64,000 nt of DNA from Psychrobacillus sp. FSL H8-0483 (lineage in GTDB: Bacteria; Bacillota; Bacilli; Bacillales_A; Planococcaceae). Within the stretch, counting starts at the first letter, position 1, and every line of letters begins with the position of its first letter. The notes beneath the pieces are model-generated. The model worked only from the letters and a program-made list of their open reading frames with translations, searched no databases and was not told the origin of the DNA. Positions 36,012 through 45,402 of this stretch are shown in pieces. Position numbers and translations under genes: made by a program. The stretch spans positions 479,501-543,500 of the forward strand of contig NZ_CP152052.1 in the NCBI RefSeq assembly GCF_038637725.1. Reading direction: 5' to 3'.

Positions 36012-36232
36012 AAAAAGCCCTCGTCTCATTATAAAAATGAGACGAAAGCTTGAACTTCCGCGGTACCACTCAATTTGCCTATTTTAGGCCACTTTCTCCA
36101 TAACGGTGAGTCTCCGGCTTTATTATAAAAAGCATCTCTAAAGTGCGGTTCACAACTCTTCTTAACTAGGCTTACACCATCCCTAGCTCGCTTGATGATC
36201 CGATGTTGTTACTCTCTTTATCTTAGATATTG
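36012..36232 (-). promoter_or_regulatory. T-box leader of argS, specifier CGC (Arg)
   Basis: On the minus strand AGAGTAACAAC and GTTGTGAAC frame the specifier loop, with GAAC-CGC-A giving the arginine codon CGC at 36145-36147. The T-box sequence AGTGGTACCGCGGAAG lies at 36055-36070 and is followed by the terminator stem CGTCTCAT / ATGAGACG and TTTTTT (36012-36050). Uncharged tRNA-Arg should favour the antiterminator. Confidence 0.9.
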
Positions 36233-36318
36233 TATTTGAATTTACCAAATAGAAAAGTTAATGTCAATTTCTTTAATAAAAAATAAATGAAAATGTTTTG
36301 AACATTTTCAGGTAGTGC

Positions 36319-36774
36319 TTAAATTGTAACCGCAGCTACAATATTAACTAATTTTGAAGTAGGCTTGTTGTTTTCTAGTGGCTGTCCTTGAATAACCCAA
36401 TTCATTGAAAGTAGTTGATTTAGTGATAAAAGCTGCTGCTCATCGATATCTAAACAATCTATCCCGTTTTCGTGAAGCTGATAATCGCGGTCAGCAATTT
36501 TATCGTACTTCAATTTCAATAAGTTTTTAAGCCCGTTCATCGTAATGAACTTCACTGAGTAACCGTCCAATAAAATGGACTTAAATTTAGTTTGGTCTTC
36601 TTCAAACAATGTGATAAGTGCACTGAATCTATTATTAGGATATTCATTTTCCCACGTTCGAAGATCATTTTGTTCTAGTTTTGTAAGAATTTCATCATTT
36701 GAAACGCCATTGCTTCGTAGGGTTTCTATCAAAAAAGCATCCATCATTGAAATTTTGTTGTTCTCCATTCTCAT
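36319..36774 (-). CDS. Protein of unknown function, 151 aa
   Basis: No family recognised. The product is soluble, acidic and mostly helical: a helix-rich N terminus (MMDAFLIETLRSNGVSNDEI), a central FSALITLFEEDQTKFKSILL and a C terminus ending VNIVAAVTI. It has no Cys pair or signal peptide. A GGGGGGA tract precedes the ATG. It sits between the argS T-box and the bidirectional terminator at 36,859 and looks monocistronic. Confidence 0.6.
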   Translation of the reverse strand: MRMENNKISMMDAFLIETLRSNGVSNDEILTKLEQNDLRTWENEYPNNRFSALITLFEEDQTKFKSILLDGYSVKFITMNGLKNLLKLKYDKIADRDYQLHENGIDCLDIDEQQLLSLNQLLSMNWVIQGQPLENNKPTSKLVNIVAAVTI

Positions 36775-36858
36775 AATCCCCCCAAAAAAATTAAATACAC
36801 GCTAAGTAATTATAACAAAAATTCTCAATTGTTCATTTCTTTTTACGAGAATAATTAA

Positions 36859-36896
36859 AATACTTCGACTAAGCATTTGCTTAATCGAAGTATTTT
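36859..36896. terminator. Bidirectional hairpin terminator
   Basis: Stem AATACTTCGA..AAGC / GCTT..TCGAAGTATT followed by TTTT on the plus strand; lies between two minus-strand genes, upstream of the 151-aa gene and downstream side of the fragment at 36,904. Confidence 0.7.
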
Positions 36897-36903
36897 TGGT
36901 TAC

Positions 36904-37086
36904 TTATTTAATATTCTTGAATTTCCACTTCTTTGATTTAGCGTCGTAGTAAGCACCTTCAAGGGTAGGTTTCTTACCTTCTGTAACGATAATGAAGTGC
37001 TCTTCGAATCCTGTTGTTATTTGCTTCTGTTTACTATCAAAGAAAGCAATATTTTTCAATTTAAGATTGTTGAAGTAATGTTTCTC
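36904..37086 (-). pseudogene. C-terminal remnant of an unknown gene
   Basis: Sixty sense codons in one frame end at TAA 36,904-36,906, directly followed by the terminator. The peptide is coherent (NLKLKNIAFFDSKQKQITTG, HFIIVTEGKKPTLEGAYYD, KKWKFKNIK) but there is a stop just upstream and no start codon. Base composition is also less A/T-rich than the surrounding spacer. I read it as the 3' end of a gene whose 5' part is gone; family unknown. Confidence 0.55.
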
Positions 37087-37153
37087 TATTTAATAGAATT
37101 ATCAGAACATGATATAATGAGAGCGGTAAATAGAAGAATTTTCGGAGGTAATG

Positions 37154-38548
37154 ATGAGATTAAAGATTCTACATACAAATGACGTACATAGTAATTTTGA
37201 AAACTTCGCAAAAGTTGCCACGCTGATCAAGGAACATAAAGATGAGGATACAATTATTCTAGACGGTGGAGATTTTGCCGATTTCAAAAGCATCGAGCTA
37301 CAAGGTACTAGAGGATTAGCTGCGATTGAATTATTAGCAGCTATTAGTTACGATGCGCTTACTATAGGAAACAATGAAATGTTTAATGGTATTGAAACAC
37401 TTGAGCATATGGCGAGTAATAGTCCTTTTCCTTTCATTAGCAATAACTTATATAAAAAAAATAAAACAGAGATTAATGGTGTTTTCAAAAGCGCTATTCT
37501 AAATAAAAATGGGCTCCGAATCCTAATTACTGGATCCTCTCCTCATATGGGAGAATTTAATGATGGACTTGGAATTTATATGACTGATTATAAAGAAGCC
37601 ATTATAGAAGAAATTAAACGAAATGAAGGGAAATACGATATTTGTCTCCTTTTGAGTCATGTTGGAACATTTGCGGATGAACCTCTTGCTATAGATATCC
37701 CAGAAATTGATATCATTATTTCTGCACATGACCATAAACTATTTAACGAAGCAAAAGTGATAAATAATACGATTATGAATAGTGCAGGAAATTACGGAGA
37801 GCATTTAGGAATACTCGAACTTGAAATCAATGAGGGAGAAGTGAAGCTGCTCCATTCTACAACAATTTCCTCCATAGATGTGGAAAAAGATGAACAAATT
37901 CTATCTTTATTAAAAATGAATAAAGAAAAAGCAATTGAAGTATTGGGTCAGCCGCTTTATCCACTTGCGCAATCGTTATGGCATGACGTGATAGAAGAAA
38001 ATCCATTAACCAATTTAATCGCAGATGGATTGAAAGATATGCTCAACTGCGACATTGGTCTAATTAATAGCGGTATTTGCAATTTGGGTATTTTTAATGA
38101 ACTATCGAATAAAAAACTAATCGAAGTCTGTCCTTCTCCTTTAAATCCAACTTCTTTTGAAATCCAAGGGAAATATATTAAACAAGCTTTGGAACAATCA
38201 CTTGATGCACAAATTTGCTTAGCGGATGGACGTGGACCAGGGTTTAGAGGGAGGTTTGTAGGTCGATTACATGTTTCTGGAGCAAAAATCGAGCACGATG
38301 GGAAAAAAGTACATGCTGTTTATGTGAATAAAAGATTACTAGAAGATGATATATGGTATACAGTGGCTAGCTCCGATTATTTACAACGAGGCTCAGGATA
38401 TGAAAGCCTTGCAAACAATCGAAATGAAATGTATTTAGCAGAAGAAATCAAAGATGTTATTCGTTTATATGCAAATGAACCGGAATTTAACGAGCAAGCG
38501 TATATTAATAGATGGAAAGAAGTTTCTAAAGTGGGGGTAGTATATTGA
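37154..38548 (+). CDS. YunD-like 5'-nucleotidase/2',3'-cyclic phosphodiesterase
   Basis: About 464 aa. The N-terminal calcineurin-type metallophosphoesterase domain shows HTNDVHSNF, LDGGDFAD, TIGNNEMF, LLSHVG and ISAHDHKLF, which supply the two-metal site. The C-terminal 5'-nucleotidase domain (about 275-460) binds substrate (NSGICNLG, GRGPGFRGRF, VASSDYLQRGSGYE). There is no signal peptide, as in B. subtilis YunD, so it is intracellular. The second ATG of an ATGATG pair fits the GGAGG spacing best. Its stop overlaps the TTG start of the aminopeptidase gene. Confidence 0.85.
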   Translation: MRLKILHTNDVHSNFENFAKVATLIKEHKDEDTIILDGGDFADFKSIELQGTRGLAAIELLAAISYDALTIGNNEMFNGIETLEHMASNSPFPFISNNLYKKNKTEINGVFKSAILNKNGLRILITGSSPHMGEFNDGLGIYMTDYKEAIIEEIKRNEGKYDICLLLSHVGTFADEPLAIDIPEIDIIISAHDHKLFNEAKVINNTIMNSAGNYGEHLGILELEINEGEVKLLHSTTISSIDVEKDEQILSLLKMNKEKAIEVLGQPLYPLAQSLWHDVIEENPLTNLIADGLKDMLNCDIGLINSGICNLGIFNELSNKKLIEVCPSPLNPTSFEIQGKYIKQALEQSLDAQICLADGRGPGFRGRFVGRLHVSGAKIEHDGKKVHAVYVNKRLLEDDIWYTVASSDYLQRGSGYESLANNRNEMYLAEEIKDVIRLYANEPEFNEQAYINRWKEVSKVGVVY

Positions 38549-39609
38549 AGCAATCTGATCCCAAAAAAATTAGACAAAGAGGAATCATAATCGGTCGTCT
38601 TCCTGTCGGAAAAAAGAATTGTATAACAGATGTTGAAGGTGTAAAAGTAGGTCATGTTACGCTCGATCATCCTCTAGGTGAAGGGGAGTATGCTTGCACC
38701 GGGGTTACTTCTATATTGCCACATGGGGATAATCTATTTCAGCAAAAAGTAGTAGGGGCAAGTTATGTATTAAATGGATTTGGTAAAACTACTGGACTTG
38801 TTCAAGTGGATGAACTAGGTTTGATTGAATCACCAATTATGCTGACAAATACATTTGCAATTCCAGCAGTTACCCAGGGCACATTAGAATATATGCTTGA
38901 GGGCAATCCTGAGATAGGAGATACTACAGGAACGATTAATTTAGTATTAGGAGAATGCAATGATAGTAGATTAAACTCGATTCGCAAACTTCCAGTTCAG
39001 CCAAATGATGCAATAAAGTGCATTGAAAAAGCTTCATCAGACATATCTCCGGAAGGTGCAATAGGAGCAGGCAAAGGGATGATTTGTTTTGGATACAAGG
39101 GTGGTATAGGATCTTCTTCACGCATTGTCCAAGAGGAAGAGAGTGGTGCTACCTATACAATAGGTTGTTTAGTTCTTAGTAATTTTGGGAGAAAAGAAGA
39201 TTTTCAAAGTATTCTCTATAAAGTTGTGAAACAGAGAGAGGTTCCTACTTTTCCAAAGCCAGCAGACGGTTCCATTATCATTGTGTTGGCAACGGACGCT
39301 CCACTTAGTAGTAGACAGTTAAAGAGGTTGGCTAAAAGATGTGGTATAGGGCTTGGAAGAACGGGGAGTCATTTCAGCAATGGTAGTGGGGATATTGTGA
39401 TTGCTTTTTCTACAGCTCAGAGGATTGCCCATTTTTCAGAGGAAAGTATGGAGACTAGAAAGCAACTGAGGGATGATCATGTAATTATGAATGATCTTTT
39501 CCTTGGAGCGGTGGAAGTGACAGAAGAAGCCATATTAAATTCATTGTCCCAAGCAGAAACTACAGTAGGTCGCATGGGAGAAGTAGCATATGCATATCCA
39601 TTTGAATGA
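38545..39609 (+). CDS. P1 (S58, DmpA-like) family aminopeptidase
   Basis: 354-aa N-terminal-nucleophile hydrolase. The self-cleavage site and nucleophile are in ADGSIIIVLATDAPL (Gly242-Ser243), with family blocks VEGVKVGHVTLDHPLGEGEYACTG in pieces, SNFGRKEDF and GLGRTGSHFSNGSGD. DmpA/BapA enzymes release D- or L-amino acids or beta-amino acids from short peptide amides. It starts with TTG overlapping the stop of the YunD-like gene and so is co-transcribed with it; the functional link between the two is not obvious. Confidence 0.88.
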   Translation: MKQSDPKKIRQRGIIIGRLPVGKKNCITDVEGVKVGHVTLDHPLGEGEYACTGVTSILPHGDNLFQQKVVGASYVLNGFGKTTGLVQVDELGLIESPIMLTNTFAIPAVTQGTLEYMLEGNPEIGDTTGTINLVLGECNDSRLNSIRKLPVQPNDAIKCIEKASSDISPEGAIGAGKGMICFGYKGGIGSSSRIVQEEESGATYTIGCLVLSNFGRKEDFQSILYKVVKQREVPTFPKPADGSIIIVLATDAPLSSRQLKRLAKRCGIGLGRTGSHFSNGSGDIVIAFSTAQRIAHFSEESMETRKQLRDDHVIMNDLFLGAVEVTEEAILNSLSQAETTVGRMGEVAYAYPFE

Positions 39610-39811
39610 AGTTCCAAAAAGGATTCTATAAGGGAAATAGATCGCCTTTTTGCATTTGGTCTTTGTAGAGTGAGATTCTGTCTCGGTTCTATAGCAAATG
39701 GTTGCAGTTTCGAATGAAATGGTCTTGGTCACAACCAAATTGGTCTCGTTTAGCCATTTTCTAACTTTTAATGGATAATAATCCCACGTTAAGTGGAGTT
39801 ATTTTGCATCT

Positions 39812-39868
39812 AAAAGAGGTTGACCCACAAAGTTTTTTTAACAACCTTTGGGTCAACCTCTTTTCAAA
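39812..39868. terminator. Bidirectional terminator between DmpA-like gene and topB
   Basis: Stem AAAAGAGGTTGACCCA / TGGGTCAACCTCTTTT, shared by the converging genes. The preceding 200 bases (39,610-39,811) show nothing else that I can identify. Confidence 0.88.
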
Positions 39869-39878
39869 AATGGTTACT

Positions 39879-42026
39879 TCATTTAAATTCTAACTTCAAT
39901 TTTCCTTCTTCTAGTGCTAGACTAGCATCAAATTTCTGACCATTTTCTGCCTCAAAGCCTTTAATAGTATTCGTTTTACCCTTTGTACAGAGAAGTTTAA
40001 TCTGACTCGGGGTAATTTTTTTCTTTAAAAAGAAGCCATTAAACGTTTGAGTGCAGCCATTTTTATAATTCGAGCACCCATAGAAATTTTTTCTTGCAAC
40101 TATAGAGCCTTGTCCACATTTTGGACAAGGTGCAATTGGCTCTTGTTTGTATTTCGCATACTTTGAACTAGCTGCTTTTGGAGGTAGCTGTATATTAATG
40201 TTTTTAGTTTTTAATTGATTGGGAACCTCTTCTATTAAGCTATGAATGAACTTTGCAATGCTTCCGAGAAAACGCTCTTGGGATCCTTCGCCATTGCCAA
40301 TTTTTCGCAAATAAGTTTCCCATTTTGCAGTCATAGATGGGCTAGCTAGAAGATTTCCTTCAATTGCTTGGCAAAGAACACGACCTTTATCGGTAATAGA
40401 CACAATATTTTTGTTCACTTGAATATACTCATGACGTTTTATTGTTTCAATAATTCCGCTTCGGGTTGCTTCTGTTCCAAGACCCTCTACTTCTTTTAAA
40501 ATTTCTGTTTCATTTTTGTCCTCCACAAGCTTTCCGCAAGTCTTCATCATGGCGATGAGTTGACCTTCTGTATAAGGTTTAGGAGGAACTGTTTTTCCTT
40601 CCTTAATCCTAATATCACTCTCGACTTTTTCCTGTTCCATTAAAGATGGAAGAGAAGGTTCATCTTTTTCCTTTTCTATAGAAGAGCGAATAAATAAAGC
40701 TTTCCAACCCTTATCGCTTTCAGTCTTGCCAGTTGTGAAGAAAGATAGTCCATTAACGTCGGTCGTTACTTTCGTTTCAGTATATAAATAATCGGAATGA
40801 AACATAGCAAGTGTCGTTCGGACAACTTCTTCATAGAGATTTCTTTCGATACTCGACAGCTTAGTGAGTACGGCTTGTGATGGAATTTTTTTCGTCGGTA
40901 TAATTGCGTAATGCTCTTGAACCTTTGAACTGTCAACGTATCGCTTTTTGGGAGCAAGTGAAGCCACAGGGAAAGGGTGATTAACAAGCTGCTGATAATC
41001 TCCTACTTGTCCAGCGATATAAGAAAACTCACTTGGTGTTATGTATCGAGAATCGGTACGTGGGTAAGAAACTAGCTTCTTTTCATAAAGACCTTGCATC
41101 GTCTTCAATACATCCGCCGGACTCGTTTTCCATAGTCTATTTGCAGTTGCCTGCAAAGTCGATAAAGAGTGAAGTTGTGGAGGAGGAATCCGTTTATCCA
41201 ACTTCTCTAGAGAAGTAATCACCCCAGGTGAATTTGGTTGAATCACATGTTTAGCGAGAAGCGCTTGAATGATTTCTCTTTTTGACTCCTTCGCTTTCGC
41301 TTTTCCATTATAAGTCCCTTTTTCTGCACTAAATGTACCTTCGACTTCAAAAAATGGCTCAGAAACAAAGTTCTCAATCTCTAGTTGTCTTTGGTAAATG
41401 AGATAAATAGTTGGCGATTGTACTCGACCAATCGGAAATACTTCCTGAATACCTTGCTCTTTTAACAGAAGGGTATAAAGACGCGAACCATTCATTCCAA
41501 CTAACCAATCACTAATTTGTCGGGCCTTAGCTTCCTCATATAAAAGGAGGTCCTTACGATTGTCTTGTAAATTAGCAAATCCTTTTCGTACTTCATCTAT
41601 TTCAAGTGAATTAATCCATAACCGTTTAATCGTTTTTCCTCTTGCTCCTGTTTGATTGTAAATACTATAGAAGATATTCGATCCTTCGCGGTCCACGTCA
41701 CATGCATTGACGACCACATTTGCCGAAAGAATTAACTTTTTAACCGCTTGAAATTGCTCATATTTTCCTTTGGCGATTTGAAATTCATACCGCTCTGGCA
41801 AAATTGGTAAGCTGCCAAGCGTCCAGCGATTCCAACGGGGATCATAGGCTTTTGGTTCTTTTAATTCAACCAGATGACCGATTCCCCATGTAATAATTGC
41901 ACCTGAGGGAAATGTGTTGCATGGATTTAGTTCTATGTGAGTTTTGGTGCGATTTTTTATTGAGAATGCCTCACTATATGCCTTTGCTTGTGATGGCTTT
42001 TCTGCAAGGATTGCTATTTTGCTCAT
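39879..42026 (-). CDS. topB: DNA topoisomerase III
   Basis: 715-aa type IA topoisomerase that relaxes negative supercoils and decatenates through single-strand passage. The N-terminal Toprim domain has LAEKPSQAKAYSEAF and the acidic motif DVDREG; the catalytic Tyr lies in KLVSYPRTDSRYI. The C terminus carries a zinc-ribbon (CPKCGQGSIVARKNFYGCSN) and a second TopB C-terminal domain. Length is typical of Bacillus TopB. The ribosome-binding site is weak (GAAGAAGTGA). Confidence 0.92.
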   Translation of the reverse strand: MSKIAILAEKPSQAKAYSEAFSIKNRTKTHIELNPCNTFPSGAIITWGIGHLVELKEPKAYDPRWNRWTLGSLPILPERYEFQIAKGKYEQFQAVKKLILSANVVVNACDVDREGSNIFYSIYNQTGARGKTIKRLWINSLEIDEVRKGFANLQDNRKDLLLYEEAKARQISDWLVGMNGSRLYTLLLKEQGIQEVFPIGRVQSPTIYLIYQRQLEIENFVSEPFFEVEGTFSAEKGTYNGKAKAKESKREIIQALLAKHVIQPNSPGVITSLEKLDKRIPPPQLHSLSTLQATANRLWKTSPADVLKTMQGLYEKKLVSYPRTDSRYITPSEFSYIAGQVGDYQQLVNHPFPVASLAPKKRYVDSSKVQEHYAIIPTKKIPSQAVLTKLSSIERNLYEEVVRTTLAMFHSDYLYTETKVTTDVNGLSFFTTGKTESDKGWKALFIRSSIEKEKDEPSLPSLMEQEKVESDIRIKEGKTVPPKPYTEGQLIAMMKTCGKLVEDKNETEILKEVEGLGTEATRSGIIETIKRHEYIQVNKNIVSITDKGRVLCQAIEGNLLASPSMTAKWETYLRKIGNGEGSQERFLGSIAKFIHSLIEEVPNQLKTKNINIQLPPKAASSKYAKYKQEPIAPCPKCGQGSIVARKNFYGCSNYKNGCTQTFNGFFLKKKITPSQIKLLCTKGKTNTIKGFEAENGQKFDASLALEEGKLKLEFK

Positions 42027-42499
42027 ATATTATCACTTCTTCATCGTTAATATTTTGTACATTGAAATAAATGTTTTAAGTGAATAACTAACTTAGAATT
42101 TTTGTTGAAGAAATATCTTATTATAGTTTATCAAAACTTCTATAAATACAACTAATTATATATAAGGATTTTTCTCTATGATTGTTGTTTCTATAGCCAA
42201 CGATACTTTGAATCGGAAAAAAAGTAATTAAATAGATGAGTACGATAAAAAAGGGAACCGAAGCCTTTTAGGTATGGATAAACTACCAATAATTGAAAAA
42301 TGGATATATGAATAAGATGCGAACATCCGACTAACCTTACGAAAGTTGCAGTTCGCGCATAATTTAATCTAGAAGAAATCTCACTACTATCCAATCAAGC
42401 GGGATTGGTGCCAGGTGCACAAACATTCACGTTTATTATGAATTTCATGACTGTTTTTGAATTGTGTGCTTACCTGTGCAGGAACCTCACTGAAAAGAA
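42027..42499. other. Gene-free spacer upstream of the NlpC/P60 promoter region
   Basis: A/T-rich, with only short frames on both strands that lack ribosome-binding sites. I see no repeat family here apart from GGTGCCAGGTGCAC near 42,406, which resembles the loop of the terminator at 62,341. Confidence 0.5.
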
Positions 42500-42535
42500 T
42501 GTTACGTAAATGTAACGTTGTAATGAAACTGTAAA
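42500..42535 (+). promoter_or_regulatory. Two tandem perfect WalR boxes
   Basis: TGTTAC-N5-TGTAAC at 42500-42516 and TGTAAT-N5-TGTAAA at 42519-42535 both match the WalR consensus TGTWAH-N5-TGTWAH exactly, 19 bases apart, about 140 bases before the start of a cell-wall hydrolase gene. WalR (YycF) typically activates such genes in Firmicutes. Confidence 0.75.
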
Positions 42536-42673
42536 TTATTCCGTTGATCCCTTTGAGAGCAAGACTTGGGGGCATACAGTGAAGTGGGTTGGAGGGATTT
42601 CCCATAAGGGACATGCAATTTTGTATGTTAAGCTCGGTGAGAGAAAAATAAAAATTTCACCAGGAGGTAACAT

Positions 42674-43639
42674 ATGAAAAAACGTATGGTTACAACAACA
42701 CTTGCAGTAACAATAGGTCTTAGTTCTCTAGGAATAGTTCCTTCAACAATTCAGCCAATAAAGGCTTCAGCTGCTACAGTTAATGTTCAAAATAATCAAC
42801 AGGCGGTTGAGGCAAAGGCTGATGAAATTACTAAATTTGCTAAGAGTATAATAGGTAAGGCAACATATGGCTCCAATTATAGTTTTACTTATCCATATCA
42901 ATTTAAATGTGCATCGTTTATGTGGTTTATTTTCGATAAAAACGGAATAGATCTTGGTAGTAAAACGGAAGATAAAATGGTGAAGTTAGGGACATATGTT
43001 CCCAAAAGTCAATTGCAAAAAGGGGACTTAGTCTTCTTTAAAAGAAAAGCAACAGGAACAGATCCAGACCATGTAGGAATGTATATAGGTGATAATAAAA
43101 TTATTCATATGGCGGACTCAAAACAAAATATTATCATTTCTGATTTAGTAGATGGAAAGGCGTATTATAAAGATTATTACTTTACTGCTCGCAGAGTTTT
43201 GCCAACTTTACTCCCATCAAACACGACTCCAGAGGTAGAAGCGCCTCCAGCGAGTGCCACATCAGCTGATAAAGTTGTAAATCTGGCTTCAAGTCTCATT
43301 GGAAAAGCGAAATTTGGTTATGTTTATAATGAAAACACTTTATCATTTACGGGTGCTGGATTTACGTACTATGTCTATAAAAAACAAGGCATTGATTTAG
43401 AATCTAAACTATCAAACCGTCAGGCACTAATGGGTAAAGCAGTCTCAAAAGCTAACCTGCAAAAGGGTGATCTTCTTTTCTTCTCTACAAATAATAGTGG
43501 TTCTAAAATTACACAAACAGGAATTTATATTGGCGGAAATCAATATATTTCGCTCCCTACTAATGGCAGTGTAGTGAAAGCAAGCCTTGACTCAGATTGG
43601 TCAAAGAAAAACTATGTTACAGCCAGACGTGTTCTATAA
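42674..43639 (+). CDS. Secreted NlpC/P60 cell-wall endopeptidase with a second, inactive P60 domain
   Basis: 321 aa with a signal peptide (about 1-33, ending KASAA). Domain 1 (about 50-195) has the catalytic triad: Cys79 in QFKCASFMWF, His133 in PDHVGMYIGD and His145. Such enzymes cut gamma-D-Glu-diaminopimelate or related bonds in peptidoglycan. Domain 2 (about 210-321) keeps the fold landmarks (GIDLESKL, LQKGDLLFFS, GIYIGG) but has Gly, Gln and Ser at the three catalytic positions, so it is probably a binding module. RBS CAGGAGG. Two WalR boxes lie upstream, and a terminator follows. Confidence 0.88.
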   Translation: MKKRMVTTTLAVTIGLSSLGIVPSTIQPIKASAATVNVQNNQQAVEAKADEITKFAKSIIGKATYGSNYSFTYPYQFKCASFMWFIFDKNGIDLGSKTEDKMVKLGTYVPKSQLQKGDLVFFKRKATGTDPDHVGMYIGDNKIIHMADSKQNIIISDLVDGKAYYKDYYFTARRVLPTLLPSNTTPEVEAPPASATSADKVVNLASSLIGKAKFGYVYNENTLSFTGAGFTYYVYKKQGIDLESKLSNRQALMGKAVSKANLQKGDLLFFSTNNSGSKITQTGIYIGGNQYISLPTNGSVVKASLDSDWSKKNYVTARRVL

Positions 43640-43674
43640 ATTCCTATTAGGAGAACTAATAATGATACACATTA

Positions 43675-43711
43675 GAAGCATTCGTTGCGATACGCAACGA
43701 GTGCTTCTTTA
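43675..43711 (+). terminator. Terminator of the NlpC/P60 gene
   Basis: Stem AGAAGC..CGTTGCG / CGCAACG..GCTTCT followed by TTATT. Confidence 0.82.
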
Positions 43712-43892
43712 TTCTTACAAGCAAATTTCAAGTTGTTTAGCAGCGGAGATGCAAAACAATTTCTATTTCTGATTTCTGAGAGTTCTTATCAACTATAGTA
43801 TGTTTGAGTCCTGTAGTGAAGGCTTATACACAAGCAAAAAGCTCATATTCGACATAGTATAAAGTTATTAAAAGAATTGGAGGAATCAAAGA

Positions 43893-45278
43893 ATGAAGCC
43901 AATGTCAGTGAAAAATATACGACAATGCGTGAAAGGACAATTAATTCAAGGATCTGATGACTTCATGGTTAACGATATTATTCATCTTTATCAAAAGATG
44001 GGGCCTAACAAACTACTTTTCTTAAAACAGAGATGGCAAATTGATTGGGAGAAAATCGCCAATTCAGTTCCTTGCGTAGTCGTAACAGATGAAGCTTATG
44101 ATAGATTAAAGTATATTGAAAAGTGTACTGTTATCAAGGTTCAAGACATCGAGAAGGCATTTTGGATGTTCGTTATGTATTATAGAAACCAATTTTCTAT
44201 TCCCGTTGTTTCTGTAACAGGGACAAGTGGAAAAACGACAACGAAGGATATGATTAAACATATCCTTGCTTTTGACCGTAATGTCACTGGTACCAAAACA
44301 TCAGCAAACTCAAGGACCCAGCATCTAACCTATTTGCTTTCTATTGAAAAAAACACAGATGCTGCTGTGTTTGAATCGGCAGTAGGAAGCCCAGGAGATG
44401 TGCTGCTCGCTTCACGGTACTTTAAGCCAACGATTGGTATTATCACAAATATAGGCGTTACTCATCTTGATGGATGCAAAACACCGGAAGCTTATCTTCG
44501 AGCAAAAGCGGAAATGGTTCAAGCAGTAGGGCAAAAAGGCACTCTTATTATTAACGCTGATGATGAGAATACACAAAAAATTGGATTAGAGAATTTACAA
44601 GGAAAGGTGCTGACTTTTGGTATAACTCATCGTGCAAATTTTAGAGCAACTAATGTTCAATACGGCAATAACGGAATGGAGTTTGTACTTACATTTAGAG
44701 AAAAAACTTATCCCGCTTTTGTGCCCGGTTATGGGCAGCATCAAGTTCTAAACGCACTGGCTGCCTTTGCAGCGGTATATGAAATGGGAATTAGTATAGA
44801 AGAAGCAGTAAAACGGATAGAGTCTTTTCGCAACTTACCTGCTCATCTTGAATGTAGCATAGGAATGGGAAAGTGTATCATTGTGGATGATACTTGGAAT
44901 TCAAATCCTATTTCTCTAAAGGCTGCATTTCAGGTATTGAATGGGATATCACGGGGGAGAAAAAGGATTGCGCTTATTGGCGATATTAATGCTTTAGGTG
45001 AACTAAGCCTTGATCTTCATCGTAAAGTAGGTGAGATGATTGCGGAAAATGGAGTAGACGTATTGATTACAGTTGGTTCTTTGGCTGCCGAGATTGGAAA
45101 ACAGGCCCAAAAGGAAGGACTATCTGGTGAAGTCTATTCTTTTCCTGACATCCATGGCGTTTATTTATTCTTAGAGAAGATATTGGATGAGAATAGTATA
45201 TTACTTATCAAATGTTCTGCAACGAATCATTCTATTATTAATTTGAAAAGCAGGTTAAAGCGTCGCAGGTTTATCTAA
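43893..45278 (+). CDS. MurF-like Mur ligase (amide-bond ligase)
   Basis: 461 aa with the three Mur ligase domains: an N-terminal MurF-type domain (about 1-100, SVKNIRQCVKGQLIQGSDD), the ATPase domain with P-loop VTGTSGKTTTKDM (about 109-121), IGIITNIGVTHLD and a MurF-type VDDTWNSNPISLKAAF (about 325-340), and a C-terminal domain. It should join an amino acid or dipeptide to a carboxylate through an acyl phosphate. Because it stands outside the dcw cluster beside other peptide-bond and peptidase genes, I think it is a paralogue with its own substrate rather than the housekeeping MurF. RBS GGAGGA. Confidence 0.8.
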   Translation: MKPMSVKNIRQCVKGQLIQGSDDFMVNDIIHLYQKMGPNKLLFLKQRWQIDWEKIANSVPCVVVTDEAYDRLKYIEKCTVIKVQDIEKAFWMFVMYYRNQFSIPVVSVTGTSGKTTTKDMIKHILAFDRNVTGTKTSANSRTQHLTYLLSIEKNTDAAVFESAVGSPGDVLLASRYFKPTIGIITNIGVTHLDGCKTPEAYLRAKAEMVQAVGQKGTLIINADDENTQKIGLENLQGKVLTFGITHRANFRATNVQYGNNGMEFVLTFREKTYPAFVPGYGQHQVLNALAAFAAVYEMGISIEEAVKRIESFRNLPAHLECSIGMGKCIIVDDTWNSNPISLKAAFQVLNGISRGRKRIALIGDINALGELSLDLHRKVGEMIAENGVDVLITVGSLAAEIGKQAQKEGLSGEVYSFPDIHGVYLFLEKILDENSILLIKCSATNHSIINLKSRLKRRRFI

Positions 45279-45402
45279 GTTACTTTCTTGGTCCATATAA
45301 GATCAGTCCTCCAAGGTTATAATACAATGGGGGACTGACTTACTTGGCTGTTACATATAACGGTCTTTCTCGGCCACAATTCTTGAACATTGCTAGACAT
45401 AA

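Noticed and set aside
42191-42614. Two minus-strand open frames of 67 and 75 codons
   Set aside because: No ribosome-binding site, composition like spacer, and the second overlaps the WalR boxes and promoter region.
42400-42673. Possible c-di-AMP (ydaO/yuaA) riboswitch upstream of the NlpC/P60 gene
   Set aside because: Such genes often carry this riboswitch, but the conserved GGGGTGAAT and CCGTCAGCTAAC segments are absent; WalR boxes explain the region better.
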